A stretch of DNA of 64,000 nt from the NCBI RefSeq assembly GCF_033297405.1, contig NW_026944231.1, forward strand, positions 44,484 through 108,483. Reading direction: 5' to 3'. Positions 32,239 through 44,266 of this stretch are shown in pieces (the stretch's first letter is position 1; every line of letters starts with the position of its first letter). This stretch comes from Parathielavia appendiculata. Its lineage: Eukaryota > Ascomycota > Sordariomycetes > Sordariales > Chaetomiaceae. Under the pieces are notes generated by a model. It saw only the letters and a program-made list of their open reading frames with translations, made no database searches and had not been told where the DNA came from. A program made the position numbers and the translations under genes.

Positions 32239-33528
32239 GATGATGGTTTTGAATGCAGCCGGCCGGTTTTGCTTGCTGAAGCTGTGAGCCGCGAAGTACG
32301 GCACTCCCCAAAGCTCAAATCTTGGAGTCAAAACACTGGTGATTCTGGCCTGGATTGGGGGACTTAATCAGAGACTTTGAAGAGAGAATGCTAATAGGCA
32401 TGTTTCTGAAGACAAAACGCGAACAAAGAGAAAGCGAGCAGTTAGAACTTCAGGGGCCGATATTCGACCGTGTCGACATCGCATTGAACTTGGCTCGAAA
32501 GCAGAGGAAGAACGACTTACTCTTATGCAGTCCAAGTATCCCCGCTGCCCAGATCGGACTGTGATACGGATGTGAGTTGTCGGGGCTGATAGCCCTGACG
32601 TTGATTGCGTGAATATTGGTGGAAGTGTGATCGGATGGTGGTGGAAGCTAATAGGGAGCTTGTGATGCAGTGTGAACTTGTGTGAAGAAGGGCAAGGCGA
32701 GTGGCTTGAATGGTGACAAATGTTGGACAGCGAGCAAGAAAATAATCCCCTGCGACAACTTTCTGGCGATACCAAGACTGCAAGGGGTGATTTGTTGTTT
32801 CAAGAATGGAATACCCTGCTGAACCGTTGGTCGTGACGGGTTCAGTTGGAGGCCCAATGCACCAGATTTGGAATCACCCGTACCGTGTGGTGGCTTTGGC
32901 TCTGGAGCGGCTAGTTACTCTGTACTTTTTTCGTTCACATGGTTAACTACCTAAGTTACACTATCTCACATACGAAATGGATATTTGGCGCACACCTGGG
33001 TTGGACACTGCAACCTCATTCAAAGGGGTTATTTTCGGAAAGCATCAGCCTCAGCTCCTCTGCGGCTCTGCCACTTCCGAGATTGCATTGCGACAGTGAG
33101 TGTGATAAGTACCTAGGTAAGGTAGGTGTACCTTGGGTTATTTACAGTACCTTCAGGCTCCATGATGACTGACTGGGAAGCAGCCCGAGGGATTCATCCA
33201 TAAATTCGGATTGAAAACCACCTCCACCGATCGAAGACATGGGACAATTGAATCCTCAACCCTGTGCTTCAAATTGTCTAGGCACCTTAGCTAACTTGTC
33301 TTTGCCAGCTATTTAACTAGTTATCCGAATTTCATATCAACAACAACTATCAATAGTTACTATTCAGCATTGGCTGTATGCCTGCAGAAACACAACATTT
33401 TTATGTAGTTAGGGCTCGACACTGAATGGCTATCTATTCACAACTGAGCTTCTGTTGACCACTGTGCCCCTGAACCATTTCTCACATTGCCCTGCTATCA
33501 CCGCTAAGGGCGCCGTCCTTCCTATTGC
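32239..33528. other. Spacer upstream of the FAD monooxygenase
   Basis: No supported gene. The first part should hold the promoter of the monooxygenase gene. The rest is AT-richer and shows only short random frames. Confidence 0.5.
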
Positions 33529-34091
33529 TTAGCAAGCGGCCGTCTTCACATCATACACAGTCGTGCAACCAATCTTGTTGCACACCCCAACTTCGCTGCA
33601 GGGGAACGAGACCGTGGCAGTGGGCAGCGCGGTGCATCCGCATGGCTGGGTGACCACAGACGTCCGAGTGCACTGCGGCAAGAGGCAGGTTGCGCATGCT
33701 GTCGCGGTTTTTGTCAGGGATGGGCAGCTGACGGTGCTGCACGGCTTGGTGACGGTTGCCGTTACGTTGACCGTGTTGGTCTTGGTCGTGGGGCTGACGG
33801 TGGTCGTGATGCTGGTGCTGACACTGGTGATGATTGACGTGATGTGGCTGGTGTAGCTCTCCGTCTTGGTCACGGTGGCCGTCTCGGTCCTGGTCTCGGT
33901 CTCTGTCTTTGTCACCGTCACTGTTGATGTAGGAAGCCCGGGCCGGCCTGACCGAATGGTGCTGGGTTCGAGCGTGACCTGCCCAAGAGCGGCGCTGGTT
34001 TCCAGTTTCATGTCAGCGTTCTACTCGGATAGAATGAGAATGATGCGTTGTACCTGGCCAGTCCGAGTAGGACTACAACTTTTGAGAACAT
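33529..34091 (-). CDS. Small secreted Thr-rich, Cys-rich wall-type protein
   Basis: A 38-nt first exon (34091-34054) and a second exon (33994-33529), split by a 59-nt intron (GTACAA...ACCAG with CTGAC), encode 167 residues. Splicing creates a clean signal peptide, MFSKVVVLLGLASAALGQ, which strongly supports this model over an unspliced start at 34011. The mature part is a Thr/Val/Glu repeat region (TVTVTKTETETRTETATVTK) followed by a tail with about ten cysteines (CSTVSCPSLTKTATACATC, CTRTSVVTQPCGCTALP). No GPI site is obvious. The composition resembles fungal cell-wall or adhesin-like proteins. No specific function can be assigned. Confidence 0.75.
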
Positions 34092-35862
34092 CTCGAAGGT
34101 ACCTGAAGATGAAGCGCGATAAAGCGGGAGCGACGAGAGCTTGCAGTTGGCACTGACGTGTGGATTCCTGTCATCCACGAGGGGACATGGTGGAAACACA
34201 GAGAGCTTTATCTTTCTTCTGCGTTATGCTTAAGGACCACGGGTTCGTCAGCTTTGTCACTATTTGCGAGCGGAGTTTTCTTGTGTCCAGGTAGTAATCA
34301 ATATATTGATCTGTATATCGCGGAGCACTCTTCTGGGTCTAGAATGGTGCTTGAGGCTCGTCAAGGCGCTACCCCGTCCTGGTTCTGAGGACGTATCCAA
34401 ACTTCAGGCTTACCGTTCCGTTCCAGCTCGCAACTGTGATCCTTCGGAGCCAGTAATATTCCCTATACAGGAACATTCAGGTCGCATCGACCCCTTGACA
34501 GACGTGCCATTTTCCTCGGGATCAATTTGGCGGTTGAATTAATTGGACCCGTTCAGTTTTCCGGAACTTAATATATCTAGTTACCACAGGCTATAAATAT
34601 CCACGCGCAGCCATGATGCCAACATCAGCCATGCACGGGCTTGCCGCAGTAGCTTCCGTCTTATCCTTGGCTCAGCATCGGCTGGACCAGACGGGAGAAG
34701 GCCATTTTCAATATCCTGCATGGTTGACCTTCAGCTGTGCTCTCTGTCCCTCGGATGGATCTTCAGGAACGTCGGGTAAGGTAGTGACACCGCGAAATTG
34801 ATTTCTGAAAACCATATTCAGCACGAAATACTTCGGAATACACTACCTCATATGCGGTCAAGCCCCTTTGGAAGCTGCATAGGTACCTAGTCATGTCAAC
34901 ATGCAACGCTGTCCTGCGCTTTCAGAATGCAAGTTCGAAGAGATTTCCCGGTTCTAAAACATGCTAAGGTGAAGCGGTTGGGAAAGGATGTATGAGAAGC
35001 AGTAATGGTAACGTGCTTGAGGACTGTGACATTGGCGATTTGATGTGTGTATGGACCAGGACAGATGACTCAGAGTGTGGAAACAAATTTACTCAAAATG
35101 AGCATTGAGACACTCGGCACCCCCTAACATCAAAGACTTCCTAGCTTTCAAGAGCGTGCTAATGGACGATTTCATGGGATATATTTGAATGACGGTAGGG
35201 CTGGGAGGTCATGGTGAACCTGGCCTTGGACGTCGGGAATGGGTGAACATCCGGATTAATGACTGCAGCAAACTGTAGAGACCTGAACTACATGTTTGTT
35301 GTATGTTTAAGCAGTTGTGTTATTGGCACCGTGCAAGTCGGAAAGGGTGAGGGAAGAAGGAAGATGAAGTATGAGTGGTAAGTAAGCCTTTCTAAATGTG
35401 ATGTATACCTGCAGAGCTAAGGATTCTACAGGCCTGAACAACTTTCGGGATCCAGAGCGTCGGGCAAGCACTTTATGCAGAGTATATCCAAGAACCGGGT
35501 TCCCGCGTCCCGCCATATTGTGTCTACATCATAGGTATGTGTGTCCCGCAATCTATTCTGGCCACTTGACTGACATTGGGACGGGACGCGGTAGACTACT
35601 GCGGCCTAACACCTCAACCATCATCCATTGAGAAGATCGCGACACTTTGCCGAATTGAAGGACCTCTACAGGGGCGAGCAGGGACTACTACTTGGCAGGG
35701 ACAAATGGACAAAAAGTGGAGGGAATCGAATCGAGCCAGGTATGGAAGCCTAAGTAAGGCAGTCAACCAAGAGTAACCAGGGAACAGTCCGTTTGCAAGC
35801 ACGCTTTCCGCTTTGCTTTCATACCACTAACATATCAACCAAGGGCTGACAGCGAACAATAC
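34092..35862. other. Spacer, nothing recognised
   Basis: 1.8 kb without a supported gene. Short frames such as 34613-34801 have no signal peptide or domain. The right end is the 3' flank of the phosphomannose isomerase gene. Confidence 0.55.
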
Positions 35863-37283
35863 TTAGAACGTGCCGTTGCGGTTCTCCTCAACCTCGCAGA
35901 ACGCCTTGAATGTGATGAACTCATCGTCGTCACTTTCGCCCTCGCACTCGAGGACACATTCGGCCGTGGCGCCCACAAAGAAGACATAGCCCTCCTTGAC
36001 CTCCTGCACCGTGGGGCCAACCGAGATCTTGCCCTTGCCAGCCGTGCAGATGATGATGCTGGGGCCGTCGAGGGGGTCAAACGTGGCTTTGGCACCGTTT
36101 CCCCTGAGAGTTGTCCGCACAACGCTGAACTCGTCGATTGGGGGGTCGTACAGGGTCACGGAAGACCCGGAGCTGTAGGCAATCCGGTTGAGCGTCGCGT
36201 ATGGGTAATCTGCGGGGTGCATCTTTTGCTCATCGATGGGTGCATAGCTGTAGGTGAGCATGCTGACGAGGGTGTCCACGTCCTTGAACTTGGGTGTGAA
36301 GCCAGCGCGCACCACATTGTCGCTACTCGCCATGCACTCGACAATGTCGCCGCTAACGTAGGCGTGGATGTCGTCTGCGCGGAGGAAGAGCGCCTCGCCG
36401 GGTTGAAGCGTGACGAAATTGAGGAAGAAGAGTACGAAGAGACCGTAGTCGGGCCCAAATTGTCCATGGAGACGGGTCACCAACTCGGCAAGGGTCGAGC
36501 CTGAGGTGGCAGCAACACCGCCTCCTGCGAAGTCGCGCCCCGCGCTGGCGGCCGATTCGACCAAGACCTTGGTGGCGGCAGCCATGTCGGCCTCAGTGGA
36601 CGACATGAGCGCGCCAAAGACCTTTTGCAAAACCTTCTTGTTCTGCTCCACTGCCTCCTCCGAGCCATTTTCCCTAGTTTTCCCAACTACGTCGGTGAAT
36701 TCCTTGGCGTGGTCCTCGCCTACAAGCTGGCGCAGCGGAGGAACCGACTCCAGGAAATGCGCAATCTCGTCCAAGGGGCGGAAGCCGCAGAGACCTTCGA
36801 ACGGGGTGATGGCAATGGCCATCTCGGGCTTGTGATTGTCATCGGGATAGTTCTTGGGGTCTTTCGCGTGCAGCTGCTCGGCCAGCTTCTTGTTGGGGTG
36901 TGCTTGGATCGACAGGGCCTTGTTGACGGAGAGGACCTTGAAGAGAAAGGGAACCTTGGCGCCGTAGCGGGCAGCGACGGACGGGGCGAGGAGAGCTTGG
37001 TTGTCCTGGACAAGATCAAGCAGGGTGCGGCCGGTGGCTACATCTTTGGACGGGTTAGAGGGGTGCGTGCCCATCCACAACTGAGCCACGGTCGTCAGCT
37101 GTCGATCCTGAAGAATATACACAGCGTACAATGTCCTACCTCTGCATACGGCCGGTCATCTTGGATGCTGAAGTTGGCGGATGGCGTCGCGGCAGCAAAC
37201 CTAGCGACGGCAGAGGAATTGCCCTTCTTCCCCCACTCGTACGAATTGGCCCCGCATTGGAGGCGAATCAGGGGAACCTGCAT
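35863..37283 (-). CDS. PMI: Mannose-6-phosphate isomerase, type I
   Basis: Exons 37283-37140 and 37080-35863 (59-nt intron, GTAGGA...CTCAG) encode 453 residues, normal for fungal PMI. The ATG at 37283 starts MQVPLIRLQCGANSYEWGKK, matching the family N-terminus. Zinc and substrate motifs are visible: SIQAHPNKKLAEQLH, DDNHKPEMAIAITPFEGLCG and DDIHAYVSGDIVECM, followed by NVVRAGFTPKFKDV. The enzyme interconverts fructose-6-phosphate and mannose-6-phosphate. It supplies GDP-mannose for protein glycosylation and wall mannan, in the cytosol. Confidence 0.95.
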
Positions 37284-38151
37284 TGTGGAGAAAAAAAGGA
37301 ACGCTCCCTTCTCGCTTAAGCTTTGGCGTAGCAAAGGGACAACGTAAGAAAAGCGCCTTGCCGCTGGCTTGCCTTTGTACTCAACGTTGAGGGCCGTCTG
37401 ATGTAGGGACTGGGTTGTCGGTAGGGACCTTGAAGGGTCCAACAAGGCGGTGGACCCGCAGCTCTGGGAGGTGCGTCCTCCGGTGCGGGGAGATCGACCC
37501 CTCGTTTCGCCGCGTCAAATTTCCCAGGGGCTGGAACTTGGAGCAAGTCGGAGCAGAATCACGCACTGTAAACCTAGCTCTTGTTGTAACTCAAGACACA
37601 GTGTCTAACTCTGCTCCGCACACGGCTCGACTCTATGGGAAGGGGACGTAGCCGAGATACCTCGAATTTTGCCATTGTTGCTCGGCATCAACAACATGGT
37701 GTTGATGGTTGACATGGCCAAGATTGGTACCCCGGTATTATTGAAGCACAACACCAAGGAATGCGGCCCTTTGAAAGGTGTACGTCACAGGCTACCCGCC
37801 CTTGATCGATTCGGTTGGATAGGGGGATGTGTCGGGCCCGTGCATTCGACTGCTAACAAAGGGAGTCGGTCGCTTCAGCCAGGACCCAAACCATGCCACG
37901 CTGACATGACGAAGAACAGATACCTACTCGCACTTTACAACGGTGCTGGACCGCTAATTCCAAACTTTTATTTCGACGAAGCCAATCAAGACTCAAGGCC
38001 GCGGGTATTCCAGCCACTGTGGGAAGACACAGGTGGTACAGGGATCGGCCGGTCACGAGGATTGGAGGTGAATATCCAAAACAACAATTTGACCCAGTTC
38101 GCTCTCGAAGCTCGTTTGTGGACGCCCTAGACCTACACAACCGCCCCAAAC
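37284..38151. other. Divergent promoter region between PMI and SGF29
   Basis: The two genes point away from each other with 868 bp between start codons. A 153-codon open frame (37669-38130, +) lies here, but it begins with a non-ATG codon and shows no recognisable features. Confidence 0.5.
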
Positions 38152-39243
38152 ATGTCGTCACGCAACCGCAACTCCCGCGGGCCAAACCGCAACAGTGGCA
38201 GCACGCAGGGGGAAGAGGCGCATCTATGGAGCCAGATCAAGGACGACATGCGGGCCATGATTGACGGCGTGAATAGCAGCAATGACTCGCTCCGCGCCAT
38301 TGTGGCCCAGGACAACTACCTTGCCAAGAATAAGGACAGCATTGACATGGCCGCCGAGGAACAGAAACTCGACGGCCTGCTGCGCAGCGGAGTGAAAGGG
38401 TCCGACACCTCCAAGCAGCAAATAGACGCCCTGATCGAGCATGTCACGGTTCTGAGAGCGCTGGTGAAGGCGAGGGAAGACTCCGAAGCACAAACAGCCG
38501 GGGCTCCGACCTCTTCCGGCCGCGAGAGGCCGGGCCTGCTGTCTGCGACAGGCAGGTCGGCGTCAGTGCGAGGGGCTAGTGCACGCGACAAGGAGCGAGA
38601 GAAGGATCGGGAACGGGACCGTGATCGCGACCCGGGGTCGGTCTATGAGTTCGACGGGTCTGGGGATTCTCCAGTGCCATCACCAGTGGGGAGGAAGGTG
38701 GGAGGCAGCGTGGGCGGGAGCGACCGCTCAGCAAACCGGGACAGCGTCCCGCCACGAGGCGGAGACCGCGATACGCCCGGAAAGTCCGACAGCGTGCCCC
38801 CTGAATCCAGCTTCACCGCAGCGCAGCGGGCCAAGGTCACCTTCTTCAAGGGACAGGACGTGGTTTTCAAGCCGAAGCCGGTGACTACTACGGACACCAC
38901 AGAGTGGATGCTCGGCAAGGTGCAGCAGGTGCTGGGCGAGGGCAAATCACGGAGGTACAAGGTGCAGGACGCCGACCCGGACTTGCCGCCAGACCAGCGT
39001 GTCGAATACCGCACGAGCGCCAGCAGCATGATCCCAATACCGGCGCCGGGCGTCGAACTGGAGGATCTCGAAAAGGGCAAGACAGTGCTGGCGCTCTATC
39101 CCGACAGCACCACATTCTACAAAGCCGAGGTGATGGGGACTGATGCCGCCACAGGGAAGGTCAGCCTGCGGTTCGAGGGCGAGGAGAACAATGTGACGCT
39201 CCAACTCGTCGACAGGCGATTTGTTGTAGAGTACAGAAACTAA
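38152..39243 (+). CDS. SGF29: SAGA-associated factor 29 homologue (tandem Tudor reader)
   Basis: One exon encodes 363 residues. Residues ~20-110 are a helical region (HLWSQIKDDMRAMIDGV…) that in the family binds the SAGA deubiquitinase/HAT side. Residues ~120-220 are a low-complexity linker with a KEREKDRERDRDRD stretch. The SGF29 tandem Tudor domain starts near residue 225: KVTFFKGQDVVFKPK, EWMLGKVQQVLGEG, RRYKVQDADPD, then VLALYPDSTTFYKAEVMG and FEGEENNVTLQLVDRRFVVEYR. In yeast and human proteins this domain binds H3K4me2/3 and helps SAGA acetylate H3. An SPT3 pseudogene, from the same complex, lies about 9 kb to the left. Confidence 0.92.
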   Translation: MSSRNRNSRGPNRNSGSTQGEEAHLWSQIKDDMRAMIDGVNSSNDSLRAIVAQDNYLAKNKDSIDMAAEEQKLDGLLRSGVKGSDTSKQQIDALIEHVTVLRALVKAREDSEAQTAGAPTSSGRERPGLLSATGRSASVRGASARDKEREKDRERDRDRDPGSVYEFDGSGDSPVPSPVGRKVGGSVGGSDRSANRDSVPPRGGDRDTPGKSDSVPPESSFTAAQRAKVTFFKGQDVVFKPKPVTTTDTTEWMLGKVQQVLGEGKSRRYKVQDADPDLPPDQRVEYRTSASSMIPIPAPGVELEDLEKGKTVLALYPDSTTFYKAEVMGTDAATGKVSLRFEGEENNVTLQLVDRRFVVEYRN

Positions 39244-40112
39244 ACAGATGAGTATGATAACGGACGCATGTGACCACCGTTCTCAACGGAGCTTACTCCG
39301 AAATATTCATGCACAACAACCCACGTGTACGTTGTAAGGTAATGGCGTCTGATAAGCGAACGACCTCATGCCCAACTCCACAGCTCGGCGATGCTTATCG
39401 CGACACCACGTGCGTTGTTCAGAACAGAGAACCCGGAGTTTTGGTCGTCCAGCGATCTGATTGGTCTTTAGTTCAGGGGTAATTTATCTACGACTCCACA
39501 GCGTCCTGGCCCGGGCCACTTCCAAGTTCCCCTGACAGGGAACAAAACGGGGCTCCGCGTCCGCAACATCACCGCTGCGATCTGCATCACGAGGCCCCGA
39601 GACATCTGGCACTCGAATTTTCCGACCTCGACTCTCGTTTGTTGTGGTGCCCAGTACTTGTATAATCTGACCTCTCGACACAATCATCCCTCTCAAGTTT
39701 TGTACAACTTGTACGTATCGCATGCACTGTCTGTCCCCTTTCTAGGTTGCGCTAGTCGTTACCATGTAATCTCCTGCCTCATCTCGGCAGAGGAAGTAAA
39801 TTGTCACACTCGGGCTGATCTGTTTGTCTCCACCCAGAAACCCATATCGATCTTGCCACTCCGCACACCGCTGAGCGACGCATCCGATCACTGCGGGGTG
39901 AAGGGGCCTTTCGACATACACTACCCAAACATCTTCACCTCGACCGTCTCTCGCCATCGCAATAGTGTCGCCGACTGCTCCCAAGACCCACGCCGACTCA
40001 TTTCTAGCCGGACAGCCTGGGTAGGCGTCGTCCGCAAGCTCATCGACCCGGCGATCCGAACAGCATACAGTACGCCTAAACCTGGTCAGCAAGGGCAACC
40101 AGACCGACCACA
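39244..40112. other. Spacer and 5' leader of ARF6
   Basis: 869 bp with no supported coding frame. The long frame running through the ARF6 start (39658-40182) lacks features and is a shadow. Confidence 0.55.
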
Positions 40113-40798
40113 ATGGGCGCCTCCATGTCCATTTCGAGCCTCTTTGGCAAACTCTTTGGATCCAAGGAAGTGCGCATTCTGATGCTGGGTCTCGATGCCG
40201 CGGGCAAGACCACCATCCTCTACAAGCTCAAGCTCAACCAGACCATGACCACCATTCCGACTGTCGGCTTCAACGTCGAGACCTTTACATACAAGAATAT
40301 CAAGTTCAACATGTGGGATGTCGGTGGCCAGGACAAGATTCGTCCGCTCTGGAGGCATTACTACAGCGGTAAGCATGGTCGGGAGTGAGACGGATGAGGC
40401 GAGGACAGAAGTGTGCTGATACACCGGGCAGGGACCCAGGGTCTGGTTTTCGTCGTCGACTCGTCTGATCACGCGCGGATCGACGAGGCCAGGACAGAAC
40501 TGCACCGCATCCTCAACGACCTGGAAATGTCGGACTGCCTTCTTCTGGTGTTTGCGAACAAGCAGGATCTTGATGGCGGTACGTTGCACGCTTGTATCTG
40601 TGCGAATCTTCGTTTGCTGATTTAGGTACAACAGCCATGGACCCTCAGACAATCACCGAAAAGCTCCAGCTCTCCAAGCTTAAGGAACGGCCGTGGTTCG
40701 TCCAGCCCGCCATCGCCATTGAGGGCGAGGGCCTGACCGAGGGCTTCGGCTGGCTGTCGGACAATATTAAGAAGATGCCCAAGTACGGCGGGAAATGA
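40113..40798 (+). CDS. ARF6: ADP-ribosylation factor 6-type small GTPase
   Basis: Exons 40113-40368, 40432-40578 and 40626-40798 (introns 63 and 47 nt) encode 191 residues. Gly2 after the ATG (MGASMS) is the expected myristoylation site. Nucleotide motifs are intact: GLDAAGKT (P-loop), the TIPTVGFNVET switch region, WDVGGQDK (switch 2) and NKQD. The segments VRILMLGLDAAGKTTILYKL and LWRHYYSGTQGLVFVVDSSD fit Arf6 (fungal ArfB) better than Arf1, which usually has QNTQG here. Arf6 acts in membrane traffic and actin organisation at the plasma membrane and hyphal tip. Arp2, another actin gene, lies 4 kb to the right, but I infer no operon-like link. Confidence 0.93.
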
Positions 40799-41646
40799 GA
40801 CAGCCCGGGCCGACCAAGAGAACGTGGCGAACGATCGTGACCCGAGGCCCCTGGCTTCTCCCTGTACGCTCTGCGACCCGGTCTCGGTTCCTCGGAGAAC
40901 GGTTCTGGGATGGCCACGGAGGGAACAATTGCTGTCGACCTTTTAGCACCACACCCGCGGCAAACCAAAAGGACAAAGCGGCATGCGATTGCATGATCCG
41001 AGTGGAGGACCACGCATCAGCGCTAAACGCTCACAGCGTTTCAAGTTGCTCTTTCTACCACCACCGTCCCCCATCTCAACATGCTCAGAGGCCGATACTT
41101 TGGCATAGTAGTCGTCGTTTACATCGCTCCGCCATGTCTGTACGCACCAGCCCTGTATTTCCCTTTTTGTCACTAACGTCTACAACTTACGACCATTGTA
41201 CACATCCTAATGCGCCGGGGCGCTACGTATACCCCGGTTTTCCTTTCTTCATCTGTTCGCAACTGCCGGAGGAACACTGTCTATACCCAAGGAGCGAGGA
41301 CGGGAGGAATGGCAGCGACGGCGTTTTGAGAGAGTCAGAAATGAGCAAGAGTCAAATTTCCAGGAACTTTGAGTATTTGTTCTGAACATGTGCTTGATGC
41401 ATCACCGCATGCTGATACCGAGCTATGGTTGCAAAATCCATGCCCGTCACATCACTCACTGGTGAAGAACAATGCCCCGTCCCATTCTTAACGCCAGTGC
41501 TATGACCATGCTTGAAATATGCTCTCCACACAACACCATCTCAACGCCCAACCGAAAGAACCGCCAGCATCGCCCGCCCCGACTTCAACGCACACGGGAC
41601 CTCGACATATCCGTCCCTTGTCTGAGAACAAAATTCCCCAATTGCA
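40799..41646. other. Convergent 3' spacer between ARF6 and SSN3
   Basis: Both neighbours end here. There is no supported gene. Confidence 0.6.
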
Positions 41647-43335
41647 CTACCCCTCCTTGACCCTCTTCCCCGGCCTCACCAACGAATCGTCCGGCAACCC
41701 ACTCCTCTTAGTCCCCGGCAACGAGCTCGTGCGGATATCATTGTCGTCCTGGCTGACCCGGCGGCACGGGTACTCCGTCTTCAAGCCCTCGAAGCAGTTC
41801 GCGCTGACAGGGTCGCCCGTGCTGAAGAAGGGGTGCTGCAGCGCCGCGGCCGCCGTCAGGCGCTTCTCTGGGTCGTACTCCAGCAGGCCCGCGAGGAGCT
41901 TGTAACCCTCTGCGCCGAGGCTGGACAAGGGGCTGTGAGCGGCGGTGGGAGTCCCCGCTGGGGAGCTGCTTGTTTGTTGGTTGATGGTGTTGTAGTACCA
42001 TTTCTCAAGGTGGCTTACGCCCGCTCCGGCTGAGGAGGATGAGGCATGGCGCTGGGACTGGTAGTGCTGGCCGTGTTGGTGGTGGTGATGGTGTCCATGA
42101 TGCCCGCCGTGGCTGATGGGCGGTTGGAGCGTGGTCAGCTGGCTGTACTCGTACATGCTGGTCAGCAGCGGCCAGCGTTCCTTGGTAGGCATGCCCATGA
42201 TGTCGACAATCTTCTGCATCTGGTTGCGTTGGAAGGGTACTGTCTTTTTGCTGTCCATCTTCGCCTCTTCGCCTTTGAAGATGGGCCGCAGAGAGAGGAG
42301 CTCGGCAAAGATGCAGCCGACGGCCCACATGTCGACGGCGGGCGTGTAGTGTCTGCTGCCAAGAAGAAGCTCCGGAGCACGGTACCAGATTGTGACAACG
42401 ACCTTATCGCCGCTGTAGAGGCTGTGCAGGGGTTTGTAGGACAGACGGGCGAGTCCAAGGTCGCCGATCTTGACTTCCCCGCTCGACGTGACCATGATGT
42501 TGGCTGGTTTAAGATCGCGGTGCAACACCCAGTTGGTGTGCAGGTACTGGCACCCGTTAAGCAGCTGGAACATGATGCTCTTGATGGTGCTTGGCGGAAT
42601 GGGGTGACGGGGTTGCTGCGTATGATGGTGGATAATCTGGAGCAGATCGTGCTCGGCGTACTCGAACACCATAAAGATGCACTTGTCCTCGAGGATAATC
42701 TCGATCAGCCGAATCACGTTGGCGTGGTTGAGCTCGGAGCACAGGGCCATCTCTCGAACTGCCGACTGAGAGATGCCCGTGTACGAGGCCTGCTCGCCCT
42801 CCTTGTCGGGCTTGAACTTCTTGATGGCGAACTCGCCGGGCTGGCCGTGGCGGCCCAGAGCTTTGTACACGCGGCCATAGGTGCCGCTACTGATGAAGCC
42901 GACGACCTTGTATTTGTCTGTCACCCGGACCTTGCTCTGGTAGCCCATGGATCCCGTGCCGCGGTCCGCCGGGTCTGTGGGGAGTGTTAGCTCGCATGCG
43001 TGGAATACCGATATCGAGCTGATGGAGCTCCTTTCCTAAACTCAGGAGATGAAGTAATGGGACTGACATGGCCTCGGCTGGTAGCTGACTTCAGCCCTCA
43101 GGCGTTTGGCCTGGTTCATGGCGACGTTGGGGCCTGCTCCGATCCCGCCGAGGTGATGGAAGACAGGAAATGCACCGGCCGGCGGCGCATACTGATGCAC
43201 CAGGCCCGACGAGCTGGACGAGAGGGCTGCATGTGGCAAGGTTAGATGAACGCCATATGTCTTGGCAGCTCGCGGTCCAGTTGGGTTCTGCTTTGAGAAC
43301 GACAGTGGAGCATGGTGCCAGTACTGGTTCTCCAT
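41647..43335 (-). CDS. SSN3: Cyclin-dependent kinase 8 (Mediator kinase module)
   Basis: Exon 2 (42974-41647) holds the whole kinase domain. A 93-nt intron (GTCAGT...CCACAG) joins it to an upstream exon that I start at the ATG at 43335, giving 531 residues. The start is the least certain part, since more 5' exons or a later ATG are possible. Motifs: DKYKVVGFISSGTYGRVYKA, FAIKKFKPDKEG, SQSAVREMALCSEL, VLHRDLKPANIMV, KIGDLGLARL and VVTIWYRAPELLLG. The SQSAVRE helix and the C-terminal CRRVSQDDNDIRTSSLPGTK are CDK8/Ssn3 hallmarks. A His-rich insert (HHGHHHHHQHGQHYQSQRH) lies between kinase subdomains X and XI. With cyclin C the protein phosphorylates RNA polymerase II and transcription factors. 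Confidence 0.92.
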
Positions 43336-44266
43336 AACGACTGAACCCCGATACTGGTCTCATGAGCACCGCATGTTGCAGTGCTTTGGTGTCTGGAAAG
43401 GGTCCAAGAGGATTTCGAAGCGACTAAATTCACCCAAACGGATCGAAGGCCGAGGAGCAACTTGAGGAAGCTCGGGCTCTCCGGGTAGCCACAGCCCCGT
43501 TGCGTTGCGAAACGGAAGACGGAGAATGAGCCTGGAGTGGAGTGGAGAGAAGAGCCGGGACTGGGAAGGAAACAAAACAACGAGCAGCAACTCCATACCT
43601 TCAAAAGCGGCCTGCACACTCCTCTTCAATGTCTGAGTTCTGACAGCGGAGACCGACCCCGGGCCGGTAGCGGTCGATGGCGGGTTCGTGAGGCTCATCT
43701 GACGTGGGAAGAGGGGCGGCCAGGGGGATGGGCTGGAGACCAAAAGTGACTTAATCCAGGATACTTCCCGGGATGGGGTCGGGATTACCGAATGAGGCGA
43801 GTCAGTACCAACGGATGGATGCGCTCAATGCGGATAATTCGGAGATTGCCAGCGTTGCCACGCCTTCATGTTTGTCCGACGAAGAGAAGAGGCTGTGCGT
43901 ATTACGGCATGCGATGGATGGATATCATTCAAGACCGTTGTTGCGATTGTGAGCGAAACACAAATCCATGAACATGAGATCTGATCTGTGCAAAAGTGGG
44001 GTTCGAGATTTCCGGTGGCTTGGGCGAGTTCTTGGCAGGCGAGGTTGTACACTTAACAACCAACAAATTGTGGTGGCATTGCCACATGAAACTGTTAGCG
44101 CTTCTTGTCACTCCAAGAAATAATGTGCTTTGAAGAGAAGAGGGAACTCCCAACACCTGGACGACATCAGCCATGGCGGCAATCGGAAGCAACTTGGGCA
44201 TGGCCATCTTTTGACATCTGAAAGTTCAACGCTCGCTATATCGACCCAGCTTATCTGGGACCCAGC
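43336..44266. other. Spacer between ARP2 and SSN3 (both minus strand)
   Basis: This holds the SSN3 promoter or leader and the ARP2 3' flank. No independent gene is supported. Confidence 0.5.

Noticed and set aside
37669..38130. Possible small gene between PMI and SGF29
   Set aside because: Non-ATG start, no domain, signal peptide or clear intron, and it lies in the shared promoter region.
42046..42990. A 314-codon plus-strand frame opposite SSN3
   Set aside because: It is a shadow of the kinase gene; no features of its own.
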